Source of the DNA: Calditrichales bacterium MX18-03
GTDB taxonomy: Bacteria; Bacillota; Clostridia; Lutisporales; Lutisporaceae
Length of the DNA: 64,000 nucleotides
Assembly: GCA_021083345.1 (NCBI GenBank)
Contig: JAJGRE010000001.1
Span: 1,302,001-1,366,000 of the forward strand
Reading direction: 5' to 3'
Shown here: in pieces, positions 8,671-18,919 of the stretch
Numbering within the stretch: position 1 is the stretch's first letter
Layout: each line of letters starts with the position of its first letter
Program-made: the position numbers and the translations under genes
The notes under the pieces: generated by a model
The model's input: the letters and a program-made list of their open reading frames with translations, nothing else
Database searches by the model: none
Told to the model about the DNA's origin: nothing

Positions 8671-9249
8671 CTATTCATGCTTTAGAAGCTCCCACAGCTC
8701 ATCCCGGCCCGCGTGGGTTTCTGATGAATAAGGTATGATCCTGTCTCTCTCATCTGTCTGCAGCGTATCCCGAATCAAAGACAGGCTGCCTTGAACCGCA
8801 GTCTTGGTGATTTTATCCAGTTTTGTCGCCACAATGATGACGGATTCCCTGTAATACTTGATAAAGTCATACATCAGCTTGTCATCCCCTGTGGGCTTAT
8901 GCCGGATATCCACCAACAGCACCACATTGGCCAGATTATCCCGGGACTTGAGATAGCTTTCGATCATTCTGCCCCAGCTGGCCTTCTCCTGCTTGGATAC
9001 TGCCGCATAGCCGTATCCGGGCAAGTCCACCAATATAAACTGCTCATTGATCAGGAAGAAGTTGATTGTGCGGGTTTTACCGGGACTTGAACTGACCTTG
9101 ACCATTTTCTTGCGGTTAAGCAGGGAGTTGATCAAAGAAGATTTGCCCACATTGGATCTGCCGGAAAAAGCAATTTCCGGCAGATCCAAATCGGGATATT
9201 GATCCGGTGTTACTGCGCTTTTTATAAATTCACATTGCCTGATTATCAT
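8671..9249 (-). CDS. engB: Ribosome biogenesis GTPase EngB/YsxC
   Basis: This 192-residue GTPase has all G motifs: GRSNVGKSS (G1), the TRTINFF region (G2), DLPGYG (G3), TKLDK (G4) and SSETHAG (G5). EngB assists late 50S assembly. Its start codon overlaps the lon stop in ATGA (9246-9249), so translation is coupled. The order lon-engB matches the Bacillus lonA-ysxC arrangement. Confidence 0.97.
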   Translation of the reverse strand: MIIRQCEFIKSAVTPDQYPDLDLPEIAFSGRSNVGKSSLINSLLNRKKMVKVSSSPGKTRTINFFLINEQFILVDLPGYGYAAVSKQEKASWGRMIESYLKSRDNLANVVLLVDIRHKPTGDDKLMYDFIKYYRESVIIVATKLDKITKTAVQGSLSLIRDTLQTDERDRIIPYSSETHAGRDELWELLKHE

Positions 9250-11582
9250 TTCTTTTCATCCTTTACAAGGGCATGGGCAAGCACTTCGTCCATGCTGCTG
9301 ACCAGTACAAATTCCAGTGCCTTTTTGACATTGTCCGGAATTTCCTCCAGGTCCTTTTCGTTTTCAAAGGGGACAATGACCTTCCTGATTCCCGCCCGGT
9401 TTGCCGCCAGCACCTTTTCCTTCAGACCGCCGATAGGCAATACCCTCCCCCGCAGCGTTACTTCACCGGTCATTGCTATATCACGGTAAACCGGCGTATG
9501 GGTTAGAGCAGAGACCAACGCTGTTGTCATGGTTATTCCGGCTGACGGACCATCCTTGGGTGTTGCACCCTCCGGTACATGGATATGAATATCCAGTGTT
9601 TTGGTGAACTCCTTGTCGATACCGAACTCCTCACACTTGGACCGGATATAGCTCAATCCTGCCCTTGCGGACTCCTTCATGACATCGCCCAAGGAGCCTG
9701 TCAGCTCCAGCTTTCCTGTGCCGGGCATCGTGGAAACCTCAATAAATAACGTATCCCCGCCGACGGAGGTCCATGCAAGCCCGGTCACCACACCGATTTC
9801 ATGCTTGACACCCACTTTGTCGTAGCGGTATCTCAAAATGCCCAGGTATTTTTTCAGGTTTGCGGGTGTGATCTTGACACGCTTCTTGTTAACCTCCACT
9901 ATCTGTGTTGCAGATTTCCTGACAACATTGGCAATCTCACGTTCCAGGCTTCTGACGCCGGATTCTCTTGTATAGCCGTTTATGATTGCCCTGACTGTCT
10001 GCTCGGACATTGCTATGTTTTCCTGTTTCAGGGAATGTTCCTTTATCTGTTTTGGGATAAGATAGTCCAATGCAATGCGTACCTTTTCCTCCTCCGTATA
10101 GCCGGAGATGGGAATGATCTCCATCCTGTCCAGAAGCGGTGCTGGAATGGTATCCGTCGCATTTGCCGTTGTTACGAACATTACCTTGGACAAATCGAAG
10201 GGCAGCTCCAGGTAATGGTCCCTGAAATCCTTATTCTGCTCGGCATCCAAGACTTCCAACATGGCAGACGCAGGGTCCCCTCTGAAATCATGTGCCATCT
10301 TATCGATTTCATCGAACAGGAAAAGCGGATTTTTGGAACCTGCCTGCTTGATGGAATAGATGATCCTTCCTGGAATTGCACCGATGTAAGTCCTCCGATG
10401 TCCCCTGATTTCTGCCTCATCCCGCACGCCGCCCAGAGACATCCTGACAAACTTGCGCCCCATGGCTCTGGCGATGGATTTGGCGATAGAGGTTTTGCCT
10501 ACGCCGGGAGGGCCCACCAGGCAGAGGATCGGGCCTTTCATATTGTTGGAAAGCTGCCGGATTGCAAGATACTCCAGAACGCGTTCCTTTACTTTCTTAA
10601 GCCCGTAATGGTCCTCGTCCAATACCTTTCTGGCATGCTTTATGTCCAGATTGTCTTCTGATTCCGTATTCCACGGCAAGTCAAATATCCAGTCCAGATA
10701 AGTCCTTGCAACCCCAACCTCGGGTGATCCGGGCGATATCTTCGACAACCGGTCCAGTTCTTTTTCTACTTTTTCCCTGACTTCCTCGGGCACATCAAGC
10801 TTTGCAAGCTTTTCCCTGTAGATATCGATCTCTTCCGTTTGACCGTCTCTTTCTCCCAGTTCTTTCTGTATGGCCTTCAGCTGCTCTCTCAGGTAATACT
10901 CCTTCTGTGATTTGTCAATCTGCTTTCTTACCCGGGAATTGATCTTTCTTTCAATCTCCAGGATCTCCAGCTCTCTGGACAAAATTTCGTATAGCTTCTC
11001 CAGCCTTGCTTTGGCATCAAAAAGAGACAGGATCTCCTGCTTTTCCTCGATCTTGATGGTCAGATTGGAGGCTATAACATCTGCAAACCGGGATGCGTTT
11101 TCAATATCCGAAACGGTAATAAGCGTCTCAGGCGCAACCTTGGGATTCGCCTTTATATACTCATCAAAAACGCCCAACACACTCCGCTTGAGTGCCTCTA
11201 TCTCCAGGTCCGGCCTGCTGCTTTCCTCTTCATGCTCTGTTACTTCCACCAGGAAGTAGGCTTCTTCCGGCAGGATCCTGTCTATGCTGGCTCTTGTAAT
11301 GCCTTCAACCAGCACCCGTATGGTGTCGCCTGGCAGCTTCAGCAGCTGCTTTATTTTTGAAATGGTGCCGACTTCATAAAAATCCTCCACATTGGGCAGA
11401 TCGGTATGGGCATCCTTTTGTGTCACCAGAAAAATCAGCTGATCATTGATCATTGCCTCTTCCAATGCCTTGATGGATTTCTCCCTGCCTACATCAAAAT
11501 GCAGCACCATATACGGAAAAATGCTTAATCCCCTTAAAGGCAGCAGCGGTAATTCCCTGACTGCCGGTTTCTTTTTCTGCAT
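9246..11582 (-). CDS. lon: ATP-dependent protease Lon (LonA type)
   Basis: The order is a LON substrate-binding domain ([18 protein letters not shown]), a long coiled-coil region, an AAA+ domain (GPPGVGKTS near residue 360, LFLFDEIDK), and an S16 serine-lysine protease domain (Ser in DGPSAGIT near 680, Lys in [14 protein letters not shown] near 722). It degrades misfolded and regulatory proteins in the cytoplasm. The frame can extend to 11627, but GGGAG near 11597 fits the ATG at 11582 best; the ATG at 11588 is also possible. It is coupled to engB and follows lonB. Confidence 0.97.
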   Translation of the reverse strand: MQKKKPAVRELPLLPLRGLSIFPYMVLHFDVGREKSIKALEEAMINDQLIFLVTQKDAHTDLPNVEDFYEVGTISKIKQLLKLPGDTIRVLVEGITRASIDRILPEEAYFLVEVTEHEEESSRPDLEIEALKRSVLGVFDEYIKANPKVAPETLITVSDIENASRFADVIASNLTIKIEEKQEILSLFDAKARLEKLYEILSRELEILEIERKINSRVRKQIDKSQKEYYLREQLKAIQKELGERDGQTEEIDIYREKLAKLDVPEEVREKVEKELDRLSKISPGSPEVGVARTYLDWIFDLPWNTESEDNLDIKHARKVLDEDHYGLKKVKERVLEYLAIRQLSNNMKGPILCLVGPPGVGKTSIAKSIARAMGRKFVRMSLGGVRDEAEIRGHRRTYIGAIPGRIIYSIKQAGSKNPLFLFDEIDKMAHDFRGDPASAMLEVLDAEQNKDFRDHYLELPFDLSKVMFVTTANATDTIPAPLLDRMEIIPISGYTEEEKVRIALDYLIPKQIKEHSLKQENIAMSEQTVRAIINGYTRESGVRSLEREIANVVRKSATQIVEVNKKRVKITPANLKKYLGILRYRYDKVGVKHEIGVVTGLAWTSVGGDTLFIEVSTMPGTGKLELTGSLGDVMKESARAGLSYIRSKCEEFGIDKEFTKTLDIHIHVPEGATPKDGPSAGITMTTALVSALTHTPVYRDIAMTGEVTLRGRVLPIGGLKEKVLAANRAGIRKVIVPFENEKDLEEIPDNVKKALEFVLVSSMDEVLAHALVKDEKK

Positions 11583-11703
11583 GCTCATCAACTCCCGTAA
11601 TTCTATATAAAAGGATAACTTCACCATTAGTCTAATTTATTATATCTTTCTAATAGTAAATTATCAATATGTGATTTTCTCACGTGCAGGGATCGGCCAA
11701 TCA

Positions 11704-13416
11704 TCAGTTGATATCGCCCTGAGCCTGCACAGTCTGAGAACCTACCATGCCCTTAGCCGTCAGCACGTTAAATTCCAACGGTTGCGCTGCCAACGGCTTG
11801 ATATCGTTCTGGATGCAGGCCGAATGCTTGATTGCATCTTGTATATCCTCAACCGGTATCACATCAATATCATAAGTTTTGAAAATCTCTTGCCAATTGT
11901 CTTTCGGTATGATGACCCTATTGGCCCCCGCGTGCTTTGCAGCCTCCACCTTTGCAATGATGCCGCCAACAGGCTTGATTTTCCCGCGGATGGACACTTC
12001 ACCCGTCATGGCTACCTTGTTATCCACCATCGTACCGGTAATGGCCGAATGAATGGCAACAGCCATTGTCACACCGGCTGACGGTCCGTCCACAGGAATC
12101 CCGCCCGGAAAGTTGAGGTGGATATCAAAATTGGCAGGTTCAATGTCCAAGTAACGTTTGATGACCGTCATGACATTATCAATGGAGTTTTTTGCCATAC
12201 TCTTGCGCTTGATGGTCCTGCCATCCCGTGATCCGATTTCTTCCTCATCCACGATTCCGGTTACCAGGATATGGCCGGTTCCTTTCTGGACCTCACTGGC
12301 TGTGGCCTCAATCTCCAGGATGGTTCCCATATTGGGTCCGTAAACAGCCAGACCATTGACATAGCCTATCTGGGGCTCATCATTGATTTTTTTCTCGGGT
12401 CTTGGGCTATATTGTCCGTTGTTGAGCACCCACTCGATGTCGCCAACCGTTATCCTGTTTCTACCCTCATTGATATTGACGCCTACGGCCGTTTGAATGA
12501 TGTTGACGGCTTCCCTGCCATTGGTAGCATATTTGGCAATGATATCGGTGACCCCTTCTTCGGCATCAAACTTGATTTTGCGGATGGCGTTTTCTGATAC
12601 CGTCTTGATCTCATCCGGCGTCAAGGCTCTGAAATACACCTCGAGGCACCGTGACCTTAAAGCCGGAGGAATGCTTTCAGAACCCCTGGTTGTGGCGCCG
12701 ATCAGCCGAAAATCAGCCGGTAGACCGTTCTGAAAAATATCATGGATATGGAATGGAATGTTCATATCCTCCGAGTTATAATAAGCACTTTCCAGGAATA
12801 CCTTCCGGTCCTCCAGGATCTTCAGCAGCTTGTTCAGCTGTATCGGATGAAGCTCACCGATCTCATCAATGAACAGGATACCGCCGTGGGCTTTCGTGAC
12901 AGCCCCCAGCTTGGGCTGGGGTATGCCGGCCACGCCCATGGCGCCTGCCCCCTGATAGATAGGGTCATGTACCGAACCGATAAGGGGGTCGGCTATGCCT
13001 CTCTCATCAAACCGCACCGTTGTAGCATCTACCTCTATGAATTTGGCATCTTGTCTGAAGGGGCAGTTGAACATTTTTTTTGCATCCTCCAGGATCAGTC
13101 TGGCAGCAGCCGTCTTGCCCACGCCGGGCGGTCCGTATATGATGACATGCTGGGGATTCGGACTGCAAATGGCAGCCTTCAAAGCTTTAATCCCGTTTTC
13201 CTGTCCGATGATCTCACTGAAGTCCGAAGGCCTGGTCAGTTCCGATAAAGGCTTGGTCAATTGAATATCCCGCATCCGCTGGAGCTTTTCCAGTTCCTTT
13301 TTGGATTCCCTCTCTATCGCCACCTTGTTTCCCTGCTGGCCTTTGAGCAGGTTCAGGAAATACAGCCCGATTACGACTGCAAAAAAGAATTGTATCAGCA
13401 AAATTAGTTGTGACAT
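11704..13416 (-). CDS. lonB: Lon-like protease LonB with N-terminal membrane segment
   Basis: A single N-terminal membrane helix is followed by an AAA+ domain ([10 protein letters not shown] near residue 100, ILFIDEIGEL) and an S16 protease domain (Ser in DGPSAGVT near 444, Lys in GGIIAKVEAAKHAG). The LonA substrate domain is absent, as in Bacillus LonB, a membrane protease of the forespore. The lonB-lon order matches Bacillus. The start has an excellent AAGGAGG site. An intrinsic-terminator-like hairpin lies 75-125 bp upstream in the leader. Confidence 0.95.
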   Translation of the reverse strand: MSQLILLIQFFFAVVIGLYFLNLLKGQQGNKVAIERESKKELEKLQRMRDIQLTKPLSELTRPSDFSEIIGQENGIKALKAAICSPNPQHVIIYGPPGVGKTAAARLILEDAKKMFNCPFRQDAKFIEVDATTVRFDERGIADPLIGSVHDPIYQGAGAMGVAGIPQPKLGAVTKAHGGILFIDEIGELHPIQLNKLLKILEDRKVFLESAYYNSEDMNIPFHIHDIFQNGLPADFRLIGATTRGSESIPPALRSRCLEVYFRALTPDEIKTVSENAIRKIKFDAEEGVTDIIAKYATNGREAVNIIQTAVGVNINEGRNRITVGDIEWVLNNGQYSPRPEKKINDEPQIGYVNGLAVYGPNMGTILEIEATASEVQKGTGHILVTGIVDEEEIGSRDGRTIKRKSMAKNSIDNVMTVIKRYLDIEPANFDIHLNFPGGIPVDGPSAGVTMAVAIHSAITGTMVDNKVAMTGEVSIRGKIKPVGGIIAKVEAAKHAGANRVIIPKDNWQEIFKTYDIDVIPVEDIQDAIKHSACIQNDIKPLAAQPLEFNVLTAKGMVGSQTVQAQGDIN

Positions 13417-13491
13417 CCGTCTACCTCCTTCAAGCTAATCAATGCAATACTATTATTTGCTTACGGCATTATTTTATCCTGTAGAAATAAA

Positions 13492-13540
13492 AAACCAGGC
13501 ATGGTTGGATTACAACATAAGCTGAAAATCATCCTGGTTT
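13492..13540 (-). terminator. Terminator-like hairpin in the lonB leader
   Basis: Arms 13492-13499 and 13533-13540 (AAACCAGG with CCTGGTTT) enclose an inner GTTG/CAAC pair. On the minus strand the hairpin is followed by a T-rich tract, the pattern of an intrinsic terminator, but no minus-strand gene lies upstream of it. Candidate attenuator or end of a small RNA. Confidence 0.4.
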
Positions 13541-13567
13541 GCAGTGTCTTATATATATAAAGCATAT

Positions 13568-13596
13568 TTGTACACTTTTTTGAATAATGTTATACA
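13568..13596 (+). promoter_or_regulatory. Sigma-A promoter of the tautomerase gene
   Basis: TTGTAC (13568-13573) and TATACA (13591-13596) are 17 bp apart and lie 57 bp before the start codon. Confidence 0.6.
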
Positions 13597-13653
13597 GACA
13601 GGTTTGAAAATCCATGGGAATTTCTATATAATCAATAGAAGAGAGGTGGTTTC

Positions 13654-14010
13654 ATGCCTATTGTCAAAATACATATTTCTTCAACGGTACTGCCGTTCCA
13701 GAAACCCATTCTGGTAAAGGAGATCCGGAAGGCATTGGTCGAGGTACTCAAGATTGATGAACGCATCGGACAGGTCATCCTGTATGAGTCTTTGCCGCAG
13801 CTCAGAAGCGCTCATGAAAGCCGAAGCAGCAGCTTTGTGCTTATTGAGGTCAGCATGTATCCTGGCAGAAGTCCGGAGTTGAAAAAAGATTTGATGAAAA
13901 AAATCTGCAGTCTGACTTCACGGTATTTGGAAGTAGAAGAAAAGGATATCAATTGCTGCATTCTTGAGATTTCTCAGGAGAACTGGTACGGAGGCATCAC
14001 CCACGAATGA
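13654..14010 (+). CDS. Tautomerase (4-oxalocrotonate tautomerase/MIF superfamily) protein
   Basis: The protein of 118 residues begins Met-Pro. In this superfamily the amino-terminal Pro exposed after Met removal is the catalytic base. The sequence has two beta-alpha units, as expected for the longer MIF or cis-CaaD-like members rather than the 60-residue 4-OT form. Substrate unknown; many are promiscuous. AGAGGTGG precedes the start. It is divergent from lonB. Confidence 0.8.
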   Translation: MPIVKIHISSTVLPFQKPILVKEIRKALVEVLKIDERIGQVILYESLPQLRSAHESRSSSFVLIEVSMYPGRSPELKKDLMKKICSLTSRYLEVEEKDINCCILEISQENWYGGITHE

Positions 14011-14130
14011 TTCATACAGATTTTCCACAATTGCCTTGATTTTTTCTCATAAACATTTTTTATGATGGAATCACAGCAGGGGAAAACAATAGAAAAGTCA
14101 CCTGCAAAATAACGATAAGGAGTGTTTCAT

Positions 14131-14622
14131 ATGAGAAAGCTGATAATCTTTGCAGTAACCCTGGTATTCCTGTTCTCATTGTCCATTGGCGTATTTGCTG
14201 AAGAACCGGCAGCGGGCGGAGGTCAGGATCCTGCCACTGAACAGTTGAAGGCGGAGCTGAAAGCTCTGCGGGATGAACTGAAGGGTTTGCGTGAAGAGCA
14301 CAAGGAACTCGGCATCCAGGTAAAGGAAAAACGAGAGTCGCTCAAGATCATTGTGAAGGAAGCCAAGGAAAGCGGCGATGGGGAAAAGCTGGAAGTACGT
14401 AAAGCCTTCAGAGAGCAGGCAAAGGAATTGAAGCTGGAACTGAAGGAACTGAGAGAAGCAAAGAAGGCGCTTTGGGCAGAAGTCAAAGCTGCCAGAAGCC
14501 AAAAGGATTTTGAGACCATCAAGACGAAATTAGCGGAGATAATCGACTATAAAGGTCAGATTATTGAGAAGGTAAATGAAAAAATCGAAATCCTGGATGA
14601 GATGCTTGAAGCATTGGAATAA
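14131..14622 (+). CDS. Secreted Lys/Glu-rich coiled-coil protein
   Basis: A signal peptide (MRKLIIFAVTLVFLF, cleavage after VFA near residue 21) precedes about 140 residues of charged heptads (LKAELKALRDELKGLREEHKELG and onward) predicted to form long helices, with no Cys. The start is the ATG at 14131 behind AAGGAG (14117-14122); the GTG at 14122 overlaps that site. It resembles small exported helical or Spy/CpxP-like proteins in composition only, and no motif allows assignment. It is a single gene with its own terminator. Confidence 0.75.
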   Translation: MRKLIIFAVTLVFLFSLSIGVFAEEPAAGGGQDPATEQLKAELKALRDELKGLREEHKELGIQVKEKRESLKIIVKEAKESGDGEKLEVRKAFREQAKELKLELKELREAKKALWAEVKAARSQKDFETIKTKLAEIIDYKGQIIEKVNEKIEILDEMLEALE

Positions 14623-14626
14623 TTAT

Positions 14627-14662
14627 AAAGTGACTGTCCTTTCTAAACTGGACAGTCACTTT
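14627..14662. terminator. Bidirectional intrinsic terminator
   Basis: A perfect 13-bp stem (14627-14639 with 14650-14662) with AAA and TTT at its ends separates the convergent coiled-coil and chemoreceptor genes. Confidence 0.85.
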
Positions 14663-14666
14663 ATTA

Positions 14667-16721
14667 TTACAGCTTAAACCTGCTGGTATCCTTCTGCAGC
14701 TTGTTTGCCAATCCGGCCAACGAATCGGCCATTTTGCATATTTTCTCTACGGAGTCTGCCTGTTTCTCAGTCGAAGCGGCCACCTCCTCCGTACCTGCCG
14801 CGTTTTCTTCGGATATGCTGGCCAACCCTTCAATAATACCTGCTACTTCATAGCTGGTCTTGCTCAGCACACCGGTCACGCCAAATACCTCGTTGATCTT
14901 GCTGCCGACATCTTCAACGGATATTTTGATCCTTTCAAAAGCATTGTCCGTTTCATCAACTGCTTTTTCCTGTTGTTCAACAATGATTTGGGTTTTCTTC
15001 GTTTCATTAACTGCATGGGATATGCCGCTCTGGATTTCTCCAATCAGGACACTGATTTTCTGAGTCGCGCCGGCTGACTGTTCAGCCAGCTTCCTGACTT
15101 CATCGGCGACAACTGCAAAGCCTCTTCCCTGTTCCCCGGCTCTTGCAGCTTCTATCGCTGCATTTAAAGCCAGCAGGTTGGTTTGTTCGGCAATGCCATT
15201 TATCACATCAACGATTTGACCGATTTGCTTCGATTTATCCGACAAAGAGCTGATGGCAGTGCCCACATTATTGGCAGCCTCCTTGCTTTCGAGCATTCTT
15301 CTCTTTTGATATCTTACTTTCTCAGCGCCCTCCTCCATAATGCGGACAGCACCTTCGGTAATCTGCTCGGACTGCTTGGTGTTTTCAACAACCAAATCCA
15401 ATTGTTTAATGATATCCGTAATCATATGATGTCCCTTTTGGGTTGTCTCAGCCTGATCCGTGGCGCCCCTTGCCAGCTCATCGACTGTTGCAGCAATATG
15501 CTCCGATTCCGCAAGCGTTTCCTTGGTATTGTGCTCGATTTCCTTGGTTCCTTTAGCGATGGCATTACTCGTCTCAATAACGTCAGCTATCAGGCTCTGC
15601 ATGCTCTGGGACATTTCATTGAAAGCATTGGCCAGCTTTCCTATTTCATCCTTGGTCTTTATTTTTTTTGTCAGAATATCGGAGGCTGTCAGATCTCCGG
15701 AAGACAGCCTTTGTGCCTCTCCGGCCACCAGCTTTAAGGGCGCTGCAATTCGTCTGTTTATAAAAAAGGATATTAGGAGTATAAATACAATAATAGAAGT
15801 AACTGATACAATAATATTCAAGACTTTGACGTTATCTGCAAATGCATAAGCTTCGGACATGGGATACATCAATACCAGCATTAGCCCCGTATCTCCGATT
15901 GGTGCATAGCCCGCTATCTCTTTTGCCGTATTCAGTATCATATGTTCGGCTTTCGTTGAACTGACGACAGCCTCCCCTAACTTCTTCAGGTCAAGGTTTT
16001 TTTCTTCAGTAATCTTGATCTTCAGGTCATTTGCCGGGTCCTTGTCTTTTGCCCAATAGTAACCGTCGTTGGTGATAATATAGGCTGTTCCTTTTTCTCC
16101 GACCTTAATACCGGAAACATAATCCCTTATTTCCTTGAGGGTCATGTCTGCTGTTGTCACCCCGACAACCCCTCCATCCTTTCGGATGGGTGTTGTGCAT
16201 GTCATAAAAGTCGTTTTCATAACGTCGTCATAATAGGGCGTACTGTAAACGACATTTTGATTAGTGCTGAGGCCTGTCTTGTACCAGTCCTGACTGTGAT
16301 AGTCATACTCTGCATTGCTGTAATCCCACGTTAGGACGGGGTTATTCGAATCATCCTTATAGATATAAGGACCGTAATATTGCATATCCGGCTTATATCG
16401 ACTCGGCTCAAACCAGAAGCCGGCTCCAAAAAGCAAGGAATCCTTTTTTAGATTCTGATTGATGACATTAAATGCTATATTATCATCATATACCGGCATC
16501 GCAGACAGCATGCCTGAAATGGTTTCGGCAACATTTGCCACATTCGTTATTCTGCTGTTCAACACAGAAGCTTCCTTTTCCACCTGAGCAATCAAATGCC
16601 TCTCCACCTGCTGCTCTGTAACCTTTGCAAACTGATTGATACTCAGATAAGCTTGTACACTGAAAATTACCAAGGTCGTCATCACAACAATCACAATGAA
16701 TACTGTTCTAATGCTCCTCAC
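14667..16721 (-). CDS. Methyl-accepting chemotaxis protein with Cache domain
   Basis: The layout is membrane helix 1 ([16 protein letters not shown]), an extracellular dCache-type sensor of about 260 residues ([41 protein letters not shown]), helix 2, HAMP, and a signalling domain with the hairpin tip [38 protein letters not shown]. It senses extracellular ligand, probably an amino or organic acid, and controls CheA. The GTG at 16721 follows GGGAG; a TTG ten codons upstream has no site. No chemotaxis genes adjoin. Confidence 0.92.
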   Translation of the reverse strand: MRSIRTVFIVIVVMTTLVIFSVQAYLSINQFAKVTEQQVERHLIAQVEKEASVLNSRITNVANVAETISGMLSAMPVYDDNIAFNVINQNLKKDSLLFGAGFWFEPSRYKPDMQYYGPYIYKDDSNNPVLTWDYSNAEYDYHSQDWYKTGLSTNQNVVYSTPYYDDVMKTTFMTCTTPIRKDGGVVGVTTADMTLKEIRDYVSGIKVGEKGTAYIITNDGYYWAKDKDPANDLKIKITEEKNLDLKKLGEAVVSSTKAEHMILNTAKEIAGYAPIGDTGLMLVLMYPMSEAYAFADNVKVLNIIVSVTSIIVFILLISFFINRRIAAPLKLVAGEAQRLSSGDLTASDILTKKIKTKDEIGKLANAFNEMSQSMQSLIADVIETSNAIAKGTKEIEHNTKETLAESEHIAATVDELARGATDQAETTQKGHHMITDIIKQLDLVVENTKQSEQITEGAVRIMEEGAEKVRYQKRRMLESKEAANNVGTAISSLSDKSKQIGQIVDVINGIAEQTNLLALNAAIEAARAGEQGRGFAVVADEVRKLAEQSAGATQKISVLIGEIQSGISHAVNETKKTQIIVEQQEKAVDETDNAFERIKISVEDVGSKINEVFGVTGVLSKTSYEVAGIIEGLASISEENAAGTEEVAASTEKQADSVEKICKMADSLAGLANKLQKDTSRFKL

Positions 16722-16895
16722 AACAATCGCACTCCCATCATATGCATTCAAATTAATGTTTAGATATATAAGATAATACTACTATTTTCGACATGTTTCG
16801 TCAAACTATATTTTGTTAACTCATAATATTCTGATTATTTAGTCCCATATCTACTGTGTGAGGTTTGTCCTTAACTTGATATGCGGTAAAAATAA

Positions 16896-16925
16896 ATTGA
16901 CAACAGAGAAAACTCTGTTGTCAAT
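16896..16925. terminator. Intrinsic terminator after clpX
   Basis: A perfect 13-bp stem with an AAAA/TTTT loop (16896-16908 with 16913-16925) is followed on the minus strand by TTATTTTTA. Confidence 0.85.
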
Positions 16926-16928
16926 CTT

Positions 16929-18227
16929 TTAAGAGGCTGTGCCTCTCTTGGGCTTTTGATTTTTACGGGTCTGCTTCTTGACTGCCTTCTTGGCTCCGGG
17001 CTCCAGATAGACAATCGCCGGTTCCTTGTGCTCCGTGATGGTTTCCTTGGTTACCATGCATTTGTCGATATCTTCACGTGAAGGAATATCATACATAACA
17101 TTCAGCATGATTTCCTCGAATATGGCACGAAGCCCTCTTGCACCGGTCTTTCTGTCCAATGCCTTCTGGGCAATGGCCTCAACGGCTTCCTGGTCAAACT
17201 CCAGTTCCACATTATCCATCTCAAACAGCTTCTGATACTGTTTGACCAATGCATTTTTCGGCTGGGTCAGTATCTGCATCAGCGCACTCTTATCCAGCGG
17301 ATTCAATGTAACCAGGATGGGCAGTCTGCCTACGAACTCCGGGATCAAACCAAACTTCAAAAGGTCTTCCGGCATGATTTTCTTGAGTATCTCGCCGATA
17401 TCCTGCTTTTCCTTGGACTGAATGTCCGCCACAAAGCCCATGGTCTTTTTCCCGGTGCGGTTCATGATGATCTTCTCAAGCCCGTCAAAAGCCCCGCCAC
17501 ATATGAAAAGGATATTGGTGGTGTCGATCTGGATAAATTCCTGGTGGGGATGCTTCCTTCCACCCTGAGGCGGCACACTGGCAACTGTACCCTCCAGAAT
17601 CTTCAACAAAGCTTGCTGTACGCCTTCACCGGAAACGTCCCTTGTAATGGACGGGTTCTCGGACTTTCTTGCAATCTTGTCGACTTCATCGATATATACA
17701 ATACCCTTCTGGGCTTTTTCTATATCATAATCCGCACTCTGTATAAGCTTCAAGAGAATATTTTCTACATCCTCGCCTACATAACCGGCTTCCGTCAGCG
17801 ATGTGGCATCTGCTATGGCGAAAGGTACGTTTAGCATTTTCGCCAGCGTCTGTGCAAGCAGCGTCTTACCGGAGCCTGTCGGTCCGATCAGAACGATATT
17901 GCTCTTTTGAAGCTCAACATCATCAATCTTGTAATCGGTGTTGATCCTTTTATAGTGATTGTAAACCGCTACTGCCAGGGATTTCTTCGCTTCTTCCTGG
18001 CCGATGACATACTGGTCCAGAAATTCCTTGATCTGCTTTGGCTTCGGTATGTCCTGCAGCTCGGTGTCCAGCTCCTCGTCGAATTCCTCGTCGATGATTT
18101 CCTGGCACAGTTCGATACACTCGTCGCAAATGTACACCCCCGGGCCGGCAATCAGCCTTCGCACCTGTTCCTGATTTTTACCGCAAAAAGAGCATTTAAG
18201 CTGCTTTTTATCATCAAATTTAGCCAT
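16929..18227 (-). CDS. clpX: ATP-dependent Clp protease ATPase subunit ClpX
   Basis: The N-terminal zinc-binding domain has Cys12, Cys15, Cys34 and Cys37. The AAA+ module has [17 protein letters not shown] and the sensor regions, and GFVADI and [11 protein letters not shown] mark the ClpX family. It unfolds substrates and feeds them to ClpP. The C-terminus ends in a Lys/Arg-rich tail. It lies 15 bp downstream of clpP on the same strand, with a hairpin terminator after it, and is almost certainly co-transcribed with clpP. Confidence 0.98.
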   Translation of the reverse strand: MAKFDDKKQLKCSFCGKNQEQVRRLIAGPGVYICDECIELCQEIIDEEFDEELDTELQDIPKPKQIKEFLDQYVIGQEEAKKSLAVAVYNHYKRINTDYKIDDVELQKSNIVLIGPTGSGKTLLAQTLAKMLNVPFAIADATSLTEAGYVGEDVENILLKLIQSADYDIEKAQKGIVYIDEVDKIARKSENPSITRDVSGEGVQQALLKILEGTVASVPPQGGRKHPHQEFIQIDTTNILFICGGAFDGLEKIIMNRTGKKTMGFVADIQSKEKQDIGEILKKIMPEDLLKFGLIPEFVGRLPILVTLNPLDKSALMQILTQPKNALVKQYQKLFEMDNVELEFDQEAVEAIAQKALDRKTGARGLRAIFEEIMLNVMYDIPSREDIDKCMVTKETITEHKEPAIVYLEPGAKKAVKKQTRKNQKPKRGTAS

Positions 18228-18241
18228 TCTTACACCTCTCT

Positions 18242-18826
18242 CTACCTTCTCTTAACGAGGATCTCATCAACCAATCCGTACCCCTTGGCCTCCTCCGCTG
18301 ACATAAAGTAGTCTCTTTCAACATCTCTTTCTACTTTCTCTATGGGCTGCCCTGTCTTCTCACTGAGGATCTCGTTCAATTTCTTTCTGGTCTTGATCAA
18401 CCTTTCGGCATAGATGCCCACATCTGTTGCTTTACCCTGAGCACCTCCGGAGGGCTGGTGGATCATGATCTCGCTGTTGGGAAGGCAGAATCGTTTTCCT
18501 TTTGCACCTGCTGCCAGCAGGAAGGCACCCATACTGGCGGCCATTCCAATGCATATGGTGGAAACATCTGCCTTGATGTACTGCATGGTGTCATAAATGG
18601 CCATACCTGCCGTTATGGAACCGCCGGGACTGTTGATGTAAAAATGGATATCCTTATCAGGGTCTTCTGCCTCAAGGAACAGCAGCTGTGCGACAATCAA
18701 GCTGGCTGTAACATCATTGACTTCATCACCCAGGAATACAATTCTATCTTTCAGCAGGCGGGAATAAATGTCGTAAGACCTTTCACCCCTGTTAGTCTGC
18801 TCTACTACTATCGGTACTAAACTCAT
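18242..18826 (-). CDS. clpP: ATP-dependent Clp protease proteolytic subunit ClpP
   Basis: The 194-residue serine protease has the catalytic triad Ser98 (GMAASMGAF), His123 (IMIHQPSGG) and Asp172 ([11 protein letters not shown]), numbered from the ATG at 18826. The frame can start at a GTG at 18841, but that region is the GAGGAGG Shine-Dalgarno site for 18826. It forms the tetradecameric chamber used by ClpX. It lies between tig and clpX. Confidence 0.98.
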   Translation of the reverse strand: MSLVPIVVEQTNRGERSYDIYSRLLKDRIVFLGDEVNDVTASLIVAQLLFLEAEDPDKDIHFYINSPGGSITAGMAIYDTMQYIKADVSTICIGMAASMGAFLLAAGAKGKRFCLPNSEIMIHQPSGGAQGKATDVGIYAERLIKTRKKLNEILSEKTGQPIEKVERDVERDYFMSAEEAKGYGLVDEILVKRR

Positions 18827-18868
18827 ACGTATCCTCCTCACTCATGTAAGATTTTCTGCTTACGACAA

Positions 18869-18899
18869 CGGATTGTAAACGCCTACTGCTTACAATCCG
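18869..18899. other. Hairpin between tig and clpP
   Basis: A 10-bp perfect stem (18869-18878 with 18890-18899) with an 11-nt loop sits between tig and clpP. No T-run follows on the minus strand, so it looks like an RNA-processing or partial-attenuation element rather than a full terminator. Confidence 0.5.
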
Positions 18900-18919
18900 C
18901 TGTTTCCTTCATTTAACTG

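Noticed and set aside
9801-10661. 286-codon plus-strand frame
   Set aside because: It is entirely antisense to the conserved AAA+ and protease parts of lon.
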